The notes: a model not told the origin generated them from the letters alone. Shown: positions 16,253 to 24,431, numbered from the stretch's first letter. The stretch is DNA of 64,000 bases from Actinomadura atramentaria DSM 43919 (GCF_000381885.1 NZ_KB907214.1:339987-403986), one strand, 5' to 3'. Translations and numbers: made by a program.

Positions 16253-16557
16253 ACAGCCGACCCATGCCGCGGCGCGTCCGGATGACGCGGTCGCGGCCGT
16301 GGCGCCGCGACCACCCGGACGCGGTGATCGTCGCCCGGCCGACGCGCTGGGGGAACCCGTTCCCCGTCCGGGCCGGGGACCGGGCCGCGGCGGTCCGCCG
16401 CTTCGCCGCGCACATGGCCGGACGGCCCGATCTGATCGACGCGGCGCGCGCCGAACTCGCCGGGCGCGACCTGGCGTGTTGGTGCCCGCCGGACGTGCCG
16501 TGCCACGCCGACGTCCTGCTCACCATCGCCAACCAACCAGAGAGGGAGACGCTTTGA
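16249..16557 (+). CDS. DUF4326-domain protein
   Basis: 102 residues, ATG overlapping the methyltransferase stop as ATGA. The conserved phrases are VARPTRWGNPF and LAGRDLACWCPPDVPCHAD, which define DUF4326. The family is found in phages and mobile elements next to methyltransferase or DNA-modification genes. The invariant Cys/His pair suggests metal binding or catalysis, but no reaction is known. Confidence 0.75.
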   Translation: MNSRPMPRRVRMTRSRPWRRDHPDAVIVARPTRWGNPFPVRAGDRAAAVRRFAAHMAGRPDLIDAARAELAGRDLACWCPPDVPCHADVLLTIANQPERETL

Positions 16558-16952
16558 CCGCGCGCACCGTCACGTTCACCGCGCCGATCTGCGGCGGCGG
16601 CGCCCGAGAAGTCACCGGCTACCGGACCACCACACCGGGCCTGGTCGTCTACCAGGACGAGAACTGCGGCTACCGCCCCGGCGTGCGGGTGTTTCATGTC
16701 GCGCACGTCCGTTCCGGGCTGCAGTTCCCGTTCTGCTGGCGCTCGCCCGAGGCCGCGCTCGCCTTCGCCGACTCCGCGCGCCGGTTCGGCGACTGGCACG
16801 TCACCGGGACGCCGTTGGCCCGGCGGATCGCTCTGCCGTTCGTCCGGCGCGGCCTCATCGCTGACGCGCTGGCGGTCGGCGGGCACGACCACGGCGGCTA
16901 CGGCGACCGCATCGGCGACGTCCACGCCGTCGACAACGGCCGCGTCGCCTGA
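16554..16952 (+). CDS. Hypothetical AICE protein
   Basis: 132 residues from a TTG whose TTGA overlaps the previous stop; the open frame upstream is the shifted methyltransferase tail and is not part of this gene. Cysteines at CGGGA, NCGY and FCWRS and the repeated G-H-D residues at the end are its only notable features. It reads as a soluble alpha/beta protein of unknown function, co-transcribed with the DUF4326 gene. Confidence 0.55.
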   Translation: MTARTVTFTAPICGGGAREVTGYRTTTPGLVVYQDENCGYRPGVRVFHVAHVRSGLQFPFCWRSPEAALAFADSARRFGDWHVTGTPLARRIALPFVRRGLIADALAVGGHDHGGYGDRIGDVHAVDNGRVA

Positions 16953-16986
16953 CCCACCCGACCCGAAGAGACGCGAGGAGCCGAGA

Positions 16987-18966
16987 ATGAGCCGACCTGC
17001 CCCGCTGCGGGTCATCGACGGGAACGACGATCCGGAGCTGGGGCGGTCGCTCCCGCACAACATCCAGGCTGAGCAGTACGTCCTCGGGGCGGTCATGCTC
17101 TCTCCGGCCGTGCTCGGCGAAGTCCGCGCGCTGCTGGCGGCCGACGACTTCTACCGGCCCGCGCACGCGCTCATCTGGCACGCCGTCACGGAACTGGCCG
17201 ACCGCAGCGAGCCCACCGACGCGCTCGCCGTCGGGAACCGGATCGGTGCGCGCCAGCTCGCCAAGGTCGGCGGCGCGCCCTACCTGCACACCCTGATCGC
17301 CGACGTGCCCGCCGCCGTCAACGGCGGCTACTACGCGCTCATGGTGCGGGACCTGGCCTATCGGCGTCGCGTGGCGACCGCGGCGACGCGGCTGACGCAG
17401 CTCGCCCACCAGGTCGACGGAGATTCCGACGTGCGAACGGGCGTCCTCGCCGAGCTGGCCGCGTTGACCGCCCAGGACGCGCGCGGGTGGGCCGAGCCGA
17501 CGCCGCTCTCGGCCGTGCCGGACCTGCCCGAGTTCCCGAGCTGGACACTGCCGGAATGGATGGGCGAGTACGCCGCAGACATCGCCGAGGTGACCCAGAC
17601 GCCCGTCGACCTGGCCGGGTGTCTCGCGCTCACCGTCCTGGCCGTCGCGGCGGGCGGCAACGTCTGGGTCAGCGCCGGCCCGTGGAGCGAACCCACGAAC
17701 CTCTACCTGCTGATGGTTCTGGCACCCGGCAACCGCAAGTCCGAGGTCTACAAGGCGATGACCGCGCCGATCCGGGACGCCGAGTCCCGCTTGATCGAGC
17801 AGGCGCAGCCCGAGATCGCCGCCGCGGTCGTCGCCCGCAAGGTCGCCGAGGCCAACGCCGAGCGGGCGGAGAAGACCGCCACCGACCGGCCGCTCGACTC
17901 GACCGCTCGGGGCCTTGCCACCGACGCGCGGCTCGCGCTGGAGGACGCGACCATTCCCGCAGAGCCCAAACTGTTCGGCGGCAACGACTCCACCGTCGAG
18001 AAGGCCACCAGCCGCCTGGCCGAGCAGAACGGCCGCTACGCCGTCCTCGCGCCCGAAGGCGGAAAGCTGCTGTCGATCGCCGGGGGCCGCTACTCCGGCA
18101 GCCCCGACATCGGCGTTTTCCTGTCCGGGCACGCAGGCGAGGAGATTCGCATCGAGCGCATCGGGCGCGCGTCCGAACGCATCGACGCCGCCACCCTCAC
18201 CATCGGCATCTGCCTGCAACCCGGAGTCCTGTCCGGACTCGGCGACACTCCGGAGTTCCGCGAGCAAGGTTTGCTCGGGCGGCTGCTGGTCTCCATGCCC
18301 GAATCGCTGCTCGGCCGCCGCAATCCCAACCCGGCGCCCGTCCGCCCCAGCGTCGCCGACGACTACCGCCGGACGCTCAAAGCCCTGGTGCTGTCGCTTC
18401 GCGAACACGGCGAACCCGGCCACCGACCCGTCACGCTCACCTTTACGCCCGAGGCTCAGCGCGCCGTCACGTCCTTGCTCGCCGAGATCGAACCGCGGCT
18501 CGCACCCGGCACCGGCGACCTGGCGCACATGACCGACTGGGCCGGGAAATACGTCGGCGCGGTCGTCCGCATCGCCGCGCTGCTCCACCTCGGAATTCAC
18601 CTGCGCGACGGTTATCAGCAGCCGATCGGCCTGCAGACCTTCGACCACGCCCGCCAGCTCGGCGAGTATTTCATCGCCCACGCCCAGGCCGCCTACGACG
18701 CGATCGGCGCCGATCCCGCCGTCAACCACGCCCGCGCCGTCATCGACTGGGCTCGACGCACCGGCACAACCCGGTTCACCGCCCGCGACCTCATGCGCGG
18801 ACCGCTCAAGAGCAAGTTCCGCAAGGTCGCCGACACCGAGCCCGCCCTGCGCGTTCTGGAAAGCCACGGTTGGGTGCGTCGTCACCCAGCGCCGCCTAAC
18901 CCGGGAAACCGACCTCCGTCACCCACCTACGAGGTTCACCCAAGCGCTCTCGGCAGCGCCTCATGA
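16987..18966 (+). CDS. DnaB N-terminal domain fused to DUF3987, putative AICE replication protein
   Basis: 659 residues, ATG with GAGGAG upstream. Residues 18-130 match the DnaB helicase N-terminal domain (LPHNIQAEQYVLGAVMLSP, DDFYRPAHALIW, GGAPYLHTLIADVP). Residues of about 180-590 match DUF3987, an ATPase-like domain, with P-loop-like LAPGNRKSEV. The last 60 residues form a winged helix (ARDLMRGPLKSKFRK). It takes the usual position of an AICE replication initiator, just before xis-int. DUF3987 proteins are predicted primase-helicases, so this is probably the element's replication motor; initiation at the nearby inverted repeat is inference. Confidence 0.75.
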   Translation: MSRPAPLRVIDGNDDPELGRSLPHNIQAEQYVLGAVMLSPAVLGEVRALLAADDFYRPAHALIWHAVTELADRSEPTDALAVGNRIGARQLAKVGGAPYLHTLIADVPAAVNGGYYALMVRDLAYRRRVATAATRLTQLAHQVDGDSDVRTGVLAELAALTAQDARGWAEPTPLSAVPDLPEFPSWTLPEWMGEYAADIAEVTQTPVDLAGCLALTVLAVAAGGNVWVSAGPWSEPTNLYLLMVLAPGNRKSEVYKAMTAPIRDAESRLIEQAQPEIAAAVVARKVAEANAERAEKTATDRPLDSTARGLATDARLALEDATIPAEPKLFGGNDSTVEKATSRLAEQNGRYAVLAPEGGKLLSIAGGRYSGSPDIGVFLSGHAGEEIRIERIGRASERIDAATLTIGICLQPGVLSGLGDTPEFREQGLLGRLLVSMPESLLGRRNPNPAPVRPSVADDYRRTLKALVLSLREHGEPGHRPVTLTFTPEAQRAVTSLLAEIEPRLAPGTGDLAHMTDWAGKYVGAVVRIAALLHLGIHLRDGYQQPIGLQTFDHARQLGEYFIAHAQAAYDAIGADPAVNHARAVIDWARRTGTTRFTARDLMRGPLKSKFRKVADTEPALRVLESHGWVRRHPAPPNPGNRPPSPTYEVHPSALGSAS

Positions 18967-19033
18967 ACCGCACGGACCGCGCTCACGGTCCGCAACCGGC
19001 GACCGGGCAGCAATCCGCTCGCAGGGACACGGG

Positions 19034-19084
19034 GACAGGTGACAGAAGTCGACGAAAGTCTTCTGTCGACTTCTGTCACCTGTC
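19034..19084. repeat. Perfect 20-bp inverted repeat between rep and xis
   Basis: GACAGGTGACAGAAGTCGAC at 19034-19053 is exactly repeated in reverse at 19065-19084 around an 11-nt spacer. The arms contain internal TGTCAC steps (three in about 30 bp). Its position between the replication-type gene and xis-int fits an origin, an Xis or regulator binding site, or a terminator. The absence of a T-run and the spaced direct steps favour a protein-binding site. Confidence 0.55.
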
Positions 19085-19153
19085 ACCACGTCCCCCGACG
19101 CGGCCCGGACCTGATCCGCCATCACACAGAGTCATCACCGCCCGGCCCACCAC

Positions 19154-19183
19154 GACCCCGGCGAACGGCCGTTCGCCGGGGTC
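19154..19183 (+). terminator. Perfect 30-bp palindrome upstream of xis
   Basis: GACCCCGGCGAACGG is followed directly by its exact complement. It resembles the loop-poor terminator at 4364-4393 and lies 26 bp before the xis start, so it may insulate xis-int from upstream reading. Confidence 0.5.
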
Positions 19184-19209
19184 ATCGCATGTCTGGAGGC
19201 AATCGTCCG

Positions 19210-19461
19210 ATGAAGCGCTCTGACCGTCCCGCGCCGACCAAGAGCGTCAAGCTCGCCGAGGTCGGGAGCAGCGTCCCGGACCCGGACGAGAAGCTCACGG
19301 TCGCCGACATCTGCCGGGAGCTGAAGATCGCGCCGTCGACCTTCTACGACTGGCGGCAGAAGCGGCTCGCCCCGCCCTGCCTCACCCTGCCGAACGGGCA
19401 GCTCCGCGTCGTCCGGCGCGATCTCGACTCGTGGCTGAGCGGCCGAAGGGACGCCGCGTGA
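19210..19461 (+). CDS. xis: Excisionase-like helix-turn-helix protein
   Basis: 83 residues from the ATG at 19210, with TGGAGG upstream; a longer frame starting at 19039 runs through the inverted repeats and is not supported. The core LTVADICRELKIAPSTFYDWRQ then RVVRRDLDSWL is the MerR/AlpA-like winged helix of AICE excisionases. It overlaps the integrase start as GTGA, so both are made together. Xis bends the attachment site to drive excision with Int. Confidence 0.8.
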   Translation: MKRSDRPAPTKSVKLAEVGSSVPDPDEKLTVADICRELKIAPSTFYDWRQKRLAPPCLTLPNGQLRVVRRDLDSWLSGRRDAA

Positions 19462-21449
19462 CGCGCGAGCAGTCCGCCCAAGGTCCCGGCTCCCGCGCCG
19501 AGCCGGGACCTGTTCCTCGCACCGTGTCGTACGACGTTCGCGTTTTCGACACGATCCAAGCCGTCAAGCGGGTCAAAGGCGAGACGTATCGGGTGCGGTG
19601 GAAGGTCGGCGGCGAGCCTTGCAGCAAGACCTTCAAGACGAGCACGCTGGCCAAGAACCACCAAGCCAAGCTGCGGACGGCTGCGAACGAGGGTGAGCCT
19701 TTCGACGTCGAGACCGGCTTGCCTCTTTCGATGCTGCCCAAGGGTCGGCCACCCGAAGAAGCCGCCAACCAGCAGGGACCGACGTGGTACGAGTTCGCCT
19801 CGGAATACGTCGCGATGAAATGGAAGGGCATCGCGGGCGGCACCCGCCGAGGCGTTGCGGAGGGGCTCGCGACGGCGACCCTGGCTCTCGTCTCCTGGGA
19901 GGGCACGCACCCTGAGCCGGAGGACGTCTACCAAGCCCTGTCGACCTGGGCCTTCAACCTTCCTGCCCGACGGAACGGCCTTCCCGACGGGCTAGCGAAG
20001 ACGATCGGCTGGGTCGAGTCCCGCTCGGTCAGTCTGGCGAGCCTCGGCGAGCCCGACGTGCTCCGGAAGGTGCTCCAACAGCTCGCCCGGCGCCTGGACG
20101 GCGAATCCGCCGCCGCATCGACCTACGCGCGCAAACGAGCGACCCTGTCCAACGCGCTGAGCTACGCGGTCGAGAAGAAGTACTTCGAGTTCAACCCGCT
20201 GCTTCGCGTCACCTGGACGGCGCCGAAGAACACCGAGGCGATCGACCGGCGACGCGTCGTCAACGAGGCCAAGGGACACGCGCTGATCGTCGCCGTCGGG
20301 CGGCAGGGCGCGACCGGACGCCATCTGCGCGCGTTCTTCGGCTCTCTCTTCCTCGCGGGTCACCGGCCGGCCGAGGCGACCGCCCTGACCGAGGACGAGC
20401 TGGCGTTGCCGACCGACCCCGAGGAATGGGGCTGGCTCGACCTGGGAGATTCGTCCCCGCAGACCGGCGGAACCTGGACCGACGCGGGTGGACGGGAGGT
20501 TCGATCGCTGAAACACCGCAGCGTCAAGGAGACGCGGCCCGTCCCGGTCTGCCCGCCGTTGGGAAAGCCCCTGCGCTGGCATCTCGCCGAATTCGGCACG
20601 GCACCTGACGGCCGACTCTTCCGTGCTGAAAACGGCGGACTGCTTTCCGAGAGCGTCTACACGCGCGTCTGGGAAGCCGCCCGAATCGACGCGCTCACTC
20701 CCCACGAGGTGAAGAGCGTCCTGGCCGAGCGGCCCTACGACCTCCGGCACGCCCGGCTGTCGATCTGGCTCAACGCCGGAATCTCCGACGCCCAGGTCGC
20801 CGAATGGGCGGGCAACAGCGTTCCGGTCCTGCGGCGCGTCTACGCCAAATGCCTGACCGACACGACCGAGCAGTCCCTCGCCAAACTCGGGCGCGCCCGG
20901 TCGAAGGGCGCCGAGGCACCGGGCGTGCTCGACTTCGAGGAGGACGCAGCCCTCGTCTCTCTGGAGGAGGCGTCCTGGTACGAGCTGGCTGTCAGCTACA
21001 TCGACTGGAAATGGGGCACGGTGAAGCCGACGACCAGGCGCGGCATCACCGAGGCGCTGACGAAGGCGACCATCGCCGTCCTGCCGCGCTCGGGGCCGTG
21101 GCCGACGGACGTCCAACTCGGCACGGCACTCGCGTCGTACGTCTTCAACCGGGACCGCTGGTCGCAGGCTCCCGACCAGCACGCGGCCGTCATCGCCTGG
21201 ATCGAGGACCACGCGCCGCCCACGGCCGCGCTCCGCGACCCCGAACAGCTCAGGATCGTCCTGGCGCACCTCGGACGTCGCCTCGACGGGCAGCCAGCGT
21301 CCGCAGCCGTCGCCGCCCGGCGGCGGTCCACGCTGTTCAACGTCTTCGAGTTCGCGGTCCGGGAACGGCTGCTGCCGAGCAATCCGCTTCTCTTCCGTTC
21401 CTGGACGGATGCGGAAACCGGGTCACGCATGGGGCACGGCCAGCCGTAG
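19458..21449 (+). CDS. int: Tyrosine integrase with duplicated core-binding domain
   Basis: 663 residues, GTG overlapping the xis stop. Order: arm-binding-like N-terminus (VYRVRWKVGG region), core-binding domain 110-258, catalytic domain about 270-485 with Arg303 (AGHRPAEA), His431 and Arg433 (LRHARLS) and nucleophile Tyr462 (RRVYAKC). Residues 507-655 then repeat the core-binding domain: WYELAVSYIDWKW against WYEFASEYVAMKW, TTRRGI against GTRRGV, LGRRLDGQ against LARRLDGE, SNPLLFRSWT against FNPLLRVTWT. Usual AICE integrases are 380-450 residues and stop shortly after the Tyr. The stop is 87 bp from the tRNA-Tyr 3' end, as expected for an attachment site. Confidence 0.88.
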   Translation: MTREQSAQGPGSRAEPGPVPRTVSYDVRVFDTIQAVKRVKGETYRVRWKVGGEPCSKTFKTSTLAKNHQAKLRTAANEGEPFDVETGLPLSMLPKGRPPEEAANQQGPTWYEFASEYVAMKWKGIAGGTRRGVAEGLATATLALVSWEGTHPEPEDVYQALSTWAFNLPARRNGLPDGLAKTIGWVESRSVSLASLGEPDVLRKVLQQLARRLDGESAAASTYARKRATLSNALSYAVEKKYFEFNPLLRVTWTAPKNTEAIDRRRVVNEAKGHALIVAVGRQGATGRHLRAFFGSLFLAGHRPAEATALTEDELALPTDPEEWGWLDLGDSSPQTGGTWTDAGGREVRSLKHRSVKETRPVPVCPPLGKPLRWHLAEFGTAPDGRLFRAENGGLLSESVYTRVWEAARIDALTPHEVKSVLAERPYDLRHARLSIWLNAGISDAQVAEWAGNSVPVLRRVYAKCLTDTTEQSLAKLGRARSKGAEAPGVLDFEEDAALVSLEEASWYELAVSYIDWKWGTVKPTTRRGITEALTKATIAVLPRSGPWPTDVQLGTALASYVFNRDRWSQAPDQHAAVIAWIEDHAPPTAALRDPEQLRIVLAHLGRRLDGQPASAAVAARRRSTLFNVFEFAVRERLLPSNPLLFRSWTDAETGSRMGHGQP

Positions 21450-21469
21450 AAAGCCGTGAACAGCCGTAG
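21442..21469. repeat. AGCCGTAG direct repeats next to att, possible arm-type sites
   Basis: AGCCGTAG at 21442-21449 and 21462-21469, with a variant AAGCCGTG at 21451-21458, spaced 9-11 bp. The site overlaps the int stop codon and lies 70-90 bp from the tRNA 3' end, where Int arm or Xis sites usually occur. Three short copies is weak evidence. Confidence 0.3.
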
Positions 21470-21486
21470 CCAACCGGAAACCACAA

Positions 21487-21525
21487 AACGGCCCCTCCCA
21501 GCGTTTGCGCTGGTGAGGGGCCGTT
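21487..21525 (-). terminator. Terminator of tRNA-Tyr
   Basis: A stem of AACGGCCCC(TC) with GAGGGGCCGTT, plus an inner CAGCG/CGCTG stem and TTT loop. On the minus strand the right arm is followed by a GTTTTG run, so it terminates the minus-strand tRNA transcript 10 bp past its 3' end. It also faces int convergently. Confidence 0.75.
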
Positions 21526-21535
21526 CTTAGTGGTG

Positions 21536-21617
21536 TGGCGGGTGCAGGGTTCGAACCTGCGTAGGCTAAGCCGACGGATTTACAGTCCGCTCCCATTGGC
21601 CACTCGGGCAACCCGCC
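21536..21617 (-). tRNA. tRNA-Tyr (GTA), AICE attachment site
   Basis: 82 nt, minus strand. Acceptor GGCGGGT (21611-21617) pairs with ACCCGCC (21537-21543), discriminator A; anticodon GTA is the complement of 21581-21583. The T-arm reads GCAGGTTCGAACCCTGC, and the variable arm is long, as in bacterial tRNA-Tyr. CCA is not encoded directly after the discriminator. The gene is complete, so the element restored the 3' end on integration. Confidence 0.93.
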
Positions 21618-21677
21618 GTGGCGTCGCTCTCGCGACGGCACTTGGAAGGATAGCGGACGTCGCGGGTGGACGTGACA

Positions 21678-22517
21678 TCAGCGGTGGACCCGGAGCAGGA
21701 CGGGCCACGTCTGGGGGCCGACGACGCCGTCCACGTCGACCTTGCCCCACTTCTGGACGGCCTGGACGGCCTTCTCGGTGGCGTCGTCGAAGCGGCCGGT
21801 GACCTTGACGTCGGTGTGGGCGCGGGCCTGCAGGAGGGCCTGGACGGTCTCGACGTGCTCGCCGCGGTCGCCCTTCGACAGTTTCGGCAGTTTCTTCACC
21901 AGGGCCTCCGTCCAGTTGCCGTCGTAGTCGGGGCGGCCGAACCCGGCGATGACGGCCGCGGCGCGGACGCGGCGGCGCACCGCGTTGTCGGTGTTCGCCT
22001 CGATGGTCTGCAGGCGGCCGTCGCCGAGGTTCTTCTCGACGACGCCGACGTGGTCGATGGCGCCGATCGCGTTGGACGACCCCCAGTCGAAGAAGACGAT
22101 GTCGCCGGGCTTGGCCTTCTTGACGTTGGCGGTGGTGCCGGCGTGCCACGTCCCGGCCTTCTTGAAGTCCTGCGCGTGGCTGACGGTGTAGGCGCGGTCG
22201 CCCTTCGGCAGGACGGCGTCGGTGTTGCCGGAGCGGCGCGCCCAGTAGGTGATCGCCATGTCGCACCAGGACGCGGTCAGGTACTCCTTGCCGTGCCGTT
22301 TCGCGTAGGCGCGGGTGATGGGGTTGGGGCGGCCCTTGAGGCCGATGGACTTGCGCGCCTCGGCCAGCAGGGACGACGGGGTCTCGTCCGCGTCCCGCGC
22401 CCGCTTCTCGTGTTCGGTGACGACGTGGTGCTCGTCGGGCTCGGTGGCGCGGTGCGCGTCCGGATGGGCGTCCACTTTGCCCAGAAGCTTGCGCGTCTTT
22501 CGTTTTGTCTGCCTCAC
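21678..22517 (-). CDS. CHAP amidase with C-terminal peptidoglycan-binding domain
   Basis: 279 residues from a GTG preceded by GGAGG; the open frame 29 codons further upstream has no ribosome site. A charged N-terminus (1-50) is followed by a CHAP domain with catalytic Cys in SWCDMAI and His in IDHVGVV, then a PG_binding_1 domain (SKGDRGEHVETVQALLQ ... DGVVGPQTW). It should cleave or bind peptidoglycan peptides. No signal peptide or membrane helix is visible, so export is unexplained, though KRKTRK at the N-terminus might hide a twin-arginine-like or non-classical route. Confidence 0.8.
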   Translation of the reverse strand: MRQTKRKTRKLLGKVDAHPDAHRATEPDEHHVVTEHEKRARDADETPSSLLAEARKSIGLKGRPNPITRAYAKRHGKEYLTASWCDMAITYWARRSGNTDAVLPKGDRAYTVSHAQDFKKAGTWHAGTTANVKKAKPGDIVFFDWGSSNAIGAIDHVGVVEKNLGDGRLQTIEANTDNAVRRRVRAAAVIAGFGRPDYDGNWTEALVKKLPKLSKGDRGEHVETVQALLQARAHTDVKVTGRFDDATEKAVQAVQKWGKVDVDGVVGPQTWPVLLRVHR

Positions 22518-22728
22518 CTGGCCTCCGGGTGGCGTCAGGGGGTGCGGCCGCCGGTTCGGCGACGCGTTCGTCGGCTGGCGTGCCCCGTCCGAGCCCCCGC
22601 ACACGCACCCGGGAGGTGATGGCTCGCTACCCTGAGCGGACGCGTCGTCGTGCCGCCGGACCCCGTCCGCGAGTCCGTCCGGGCACCTTCAGCCGACCGT
22701 TTCCAGCAGCCAGGAGGATGGGCGTTCT

Positions 22729-23217
22729 ATGGCGGATAGCAGTTTCGACATCGTGAGCAAGCTCGACCGGCAGGAGGTCGACAACGCTCTGAACCAGGCG
22801 GCCAAGGAGGTGGCCAACCGGTTCGACTTCCGCAACGTGGACGCGGGGATCAAATGGTCGGGCGAGACCATCGAGATCCAGGCGAACTCCGAGGAGCGCG
22901 CCAACGCCGTCCTGGACGTCCTGAAGGACAAGCTCGTCAAGCGGCAGATCTCCCTGAAGTCGATCGACGCGGGCGAGCCGAAGGCGTCCGGCAAGCTCTA
23001 CAAGCTGAGCGTCGGGCTCAAGGAGGGCATCTCCCAGGAGGATGCGAAGAAGATCGGGAAGATCATTCGCGAGGAGGGCCCGAAGGCCGTCAAGGCGCAG
23101 ATCCAGGGCGAGGAGCTGCGCGTGACGTCCAAGAAGAAGGACGACCTCCAGGAGGTCATCGCCCTGCTCAAGGGCAAGGACCTCGACGTCGCGCTGCAGT
23201 TCGTGAACTACCGGTAG
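22729..23217 (+). CDS. yajQ: YajQ-family nucleotide-binding protein
   Basis: 162 residues, ATG with AGGAGG upstream, full length for the family. It opens [20 protein letters not shown] and ends [12 protein letters not shown], both near-invariant in YajQ/DUF520. Two RRM-like ferredoxin folds are expected. Family members bind nucleotides, and some bind cyclic di-GMP; the role in actinomycetes is unclear. It is monocistronic, between the divergent CHAP gene and a terminator pair. Confidence 0.93.
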   Translation: MADSSFDIVSKLDRQEVDNALNQAAKEVANRFDFRNVDAGIKWSGETIEIQANSEERANAVLDVLKDKLVKRQISLKSIDAGEPKASGKLYKLSVGLKEGISQEDAKKIGKIIREEGPKAVKAQIQGEELRVTSKKKDDLQEVIALLKGKDLDVALQFVNYR

Positions 23218-23268
23218 TTCCGGCGGGCGGGCCGTCGGCTTCGTCGGCGGCGGCCCGCCGCACGGGGT

Positions 23269-23309
23269 GAGCGCGCCGGTCCCTCCCCCGCAGAAGGTCC
23301 GGCGCGCTC
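23269..23309 (+). terminator. Terminator between yajQ and XRE gene
   Basis: GAGCGCGCCGG (23269-23279) pairs perfectly with CCGGCGCGCTC (23299-23309), followed by GTTGTCTGT. A weaker GC-rich hairpin lies at 23227-23258 right after yajQ. Together they separate the convergent yajQ and XRE transcripts. Confidence 0.65.
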
Positions 23310-23341
23310 GTTGTCTGTGACGCGCCGTGCCGCCGGATGGT

Positions 23342-23608
23342 TCAGCCCGCGATCCGATTCTCTTCGAAACGCTCCAGGTCGCGGGCCAGTGCGGCGAGGT
23401 CGAGGTCCAGGACGCGGGCGAGCGCCGCGACCGTGAAGAACGCCGGGACGGCGATGGCACCGCGCTCGATCTTGCGCAGCGTGTCCAGGGAGATGCCCGC
23501 CGCGGCGGCGACGTCGGCGGCGGTGCGCGGGCCGCGCGCGGCGCGCAGGACCTGGCCGAGGGCGCGGCCCCGGTCGCGTTCGTCGGCGGTGAGCGGTGTG
23601 CGGACCAT
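23342..23608 (-). CDS. XRE-family regulator
   Basis: 88 residues, ATG. One Cro/C1-type helix-turn-helix (TAADVAAAAGISLDTLRKIERG) plus a short helical tail, no sensor domain. It is divergent from methionine aminopeptidase with only 51 bp between starts, which contain an AATAC-TG-GTATT palindrome inside the aminopeptidase promoter. It most likely represses itself and that promoter. Confidence 0.85.
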   Translation of the reverse strand: MVRTPLTADERDRGRALGQVLRAARGPRTAADVAAAAGISLDTLRKIERGAIAVPAFFTVAALARVLDLDLAALARDLERFEENRIAG

Positions 23609-23622
23609 GCGGCGGAGTCTAC

Positions 23623-23651
23623 TTGGAAGATTTAAATACTGGTATTACTAT
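23623..23651 (+). promoter_or_regulatory. Leaderless promoter of map with embedded operator
   Basis: TTGGAA (23623-23628), 17-bp spacer, TACTAT (23646-23651); the ATG at 23660 starts 8 bp after the -10, so the mRNA is probably leaderless, consistent with no ribosome site. AATACTGGTATT (23635-23646) is a 5+5 palindrome filling the spacer, a good site for the adjacent XRE protein. The stretch is AT-rich against its surroundings. Confidence 0.6.
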
Positions 23652-23659
23652 CTCGTCGC

Positions 23660-24427
23660 ATGGTGACCTACCGGAGCCCACGCGAGTGGGAGATCATGCG
23701 CGAGGCCGGACGCGTCGTCGCGCACGCCCTGCGCGCGGCGCGGGACGCGGCCGCGCCGGGCGTCCCCGCGCGCGAGCTGGACGCCGCCGCGGCCAGGACG
23801 ATCGCGTCGATGGGCGCGGAGTCGAACTTCCTGCACTACCACCCGTCCTGGGCGCCGACGCCCTATCCGGCGACGGCGTGCGTCTCGGTGAACGACGTCG
23901 TGGTCCACGGCCTTCCCGGCGACCGCCCGCTGCGGGAGGGCGACCTGGTCTCGGTGGACTGCGGCGCGGTGCTGCGCGGCTACCACGGCGACGCGGCGAT
24001 CACGTTCGCGGTCGGGGAGCCGTCCGCCGCTGATCAGCGGCTGATGGACGTCACCGAGCGGGCTTTGGAGCGTGCCATCGCGCAGGCCGTCCCCGGCAAC
24101 CGCGTCGGCGACATCGCGCACGCCGTCGAGAGCACCGCCCGCGCCGCCGGGTTCGGGATCGTCGAGGGCTCCGGCGGCCACGGCATCGGCACCGCGATGC
24201 ACGAGGACCCGCCCGTCCCCAACACCGGGCGGCCGGGCCGGGGCCTGCGGCTGCGGCCCGGCCTGACGATCGCGATCGAGCCGATGGTCTGCGCGGGCGC
24301 GGGCGGCGACGGGCGCACGCTGGCGGACGGCTGGTCGGTCGCGACGGCGGACGGGTCGCGCGCGGCGCACTTCGAGCACTCGGTGGCGGTCACCGAGGAC
24401 GGTCCGGTGGTCCTGACGCTGCCGTGA
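23660..24427 (+). CDS. map: Methionine aminopeptidase type I
   Basis: 255 residues. Metal ligands of the pita-bread fold are present: Asp in VSVDCG, Asp in YHGDAA, His in GGHGIG, Glu in IEPMVC and Glu in AVTEDG; HYHPSW carries the substrate His. It removes N-terminal Met in the cytoplasm. The essential map copy usually sits in the ribosomal-protein/adk operon, so this XRE-linked, leaderless copy is probably a second, regulated isozyme. It converges on the next gene with a 4-bp gap. Confidence 0.92.
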   Translation: MVTYRSPREWEIMREAGRVVAHALRAARDAAAPGVPARELDAAAARTIASMGAESNFLHYHPSWAPTPYPATACVSVNDVVVHGLPGDRPLREGDLVSVDCGAVLRGYHGDAAITFAVGEPSAADQRLMDVTERALERAIAQAVPGNRVGDIAHAVESTARAAGFGIVEGSGGHGIGTAMHEDPPVPNTGRPGRGLRLRPGLTIAIEPMVCAGAGGDGRTLADGWSVATADGSRAAHFEHSVAVTEDGPVVLTLP

Positions 24428-24431
24428 GCGC

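Larger units (their letters stand above)
1..21580. mobile_element. AICE integrated at tRNA-Tyr, left end outside window
   Basis: Seen: a tyrosine integrase and an excisionase gene lie directly beside the 3' end of an intact tRNA-Tyr. A TraB/FtsK-like translocase, a DUF2637-type spread protein, a replication-type protein, a methyltransferase and many small element-specific genes fill the preceding 20 kb in one direction. Known: this is the layout of actinomycete integrative and conjugative elements, and SLP1 uses tRNA-Tyr. Inferred: the right attachment site overlaps the 3' half of the tRNA, near 21536-21580. No second copy of that tRNA segment was found in the first kilobases, so the left attachment site and possibly more cargo lie before base 1. 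Confidence 0.85.

Noticed and set aside
19039..19209. Upstream extension of the excisionase frame
   Set aside because: Runs through the 20-bp inverted repeat and terminator palindrome, while a ribosome site fits the ATG at 19210.
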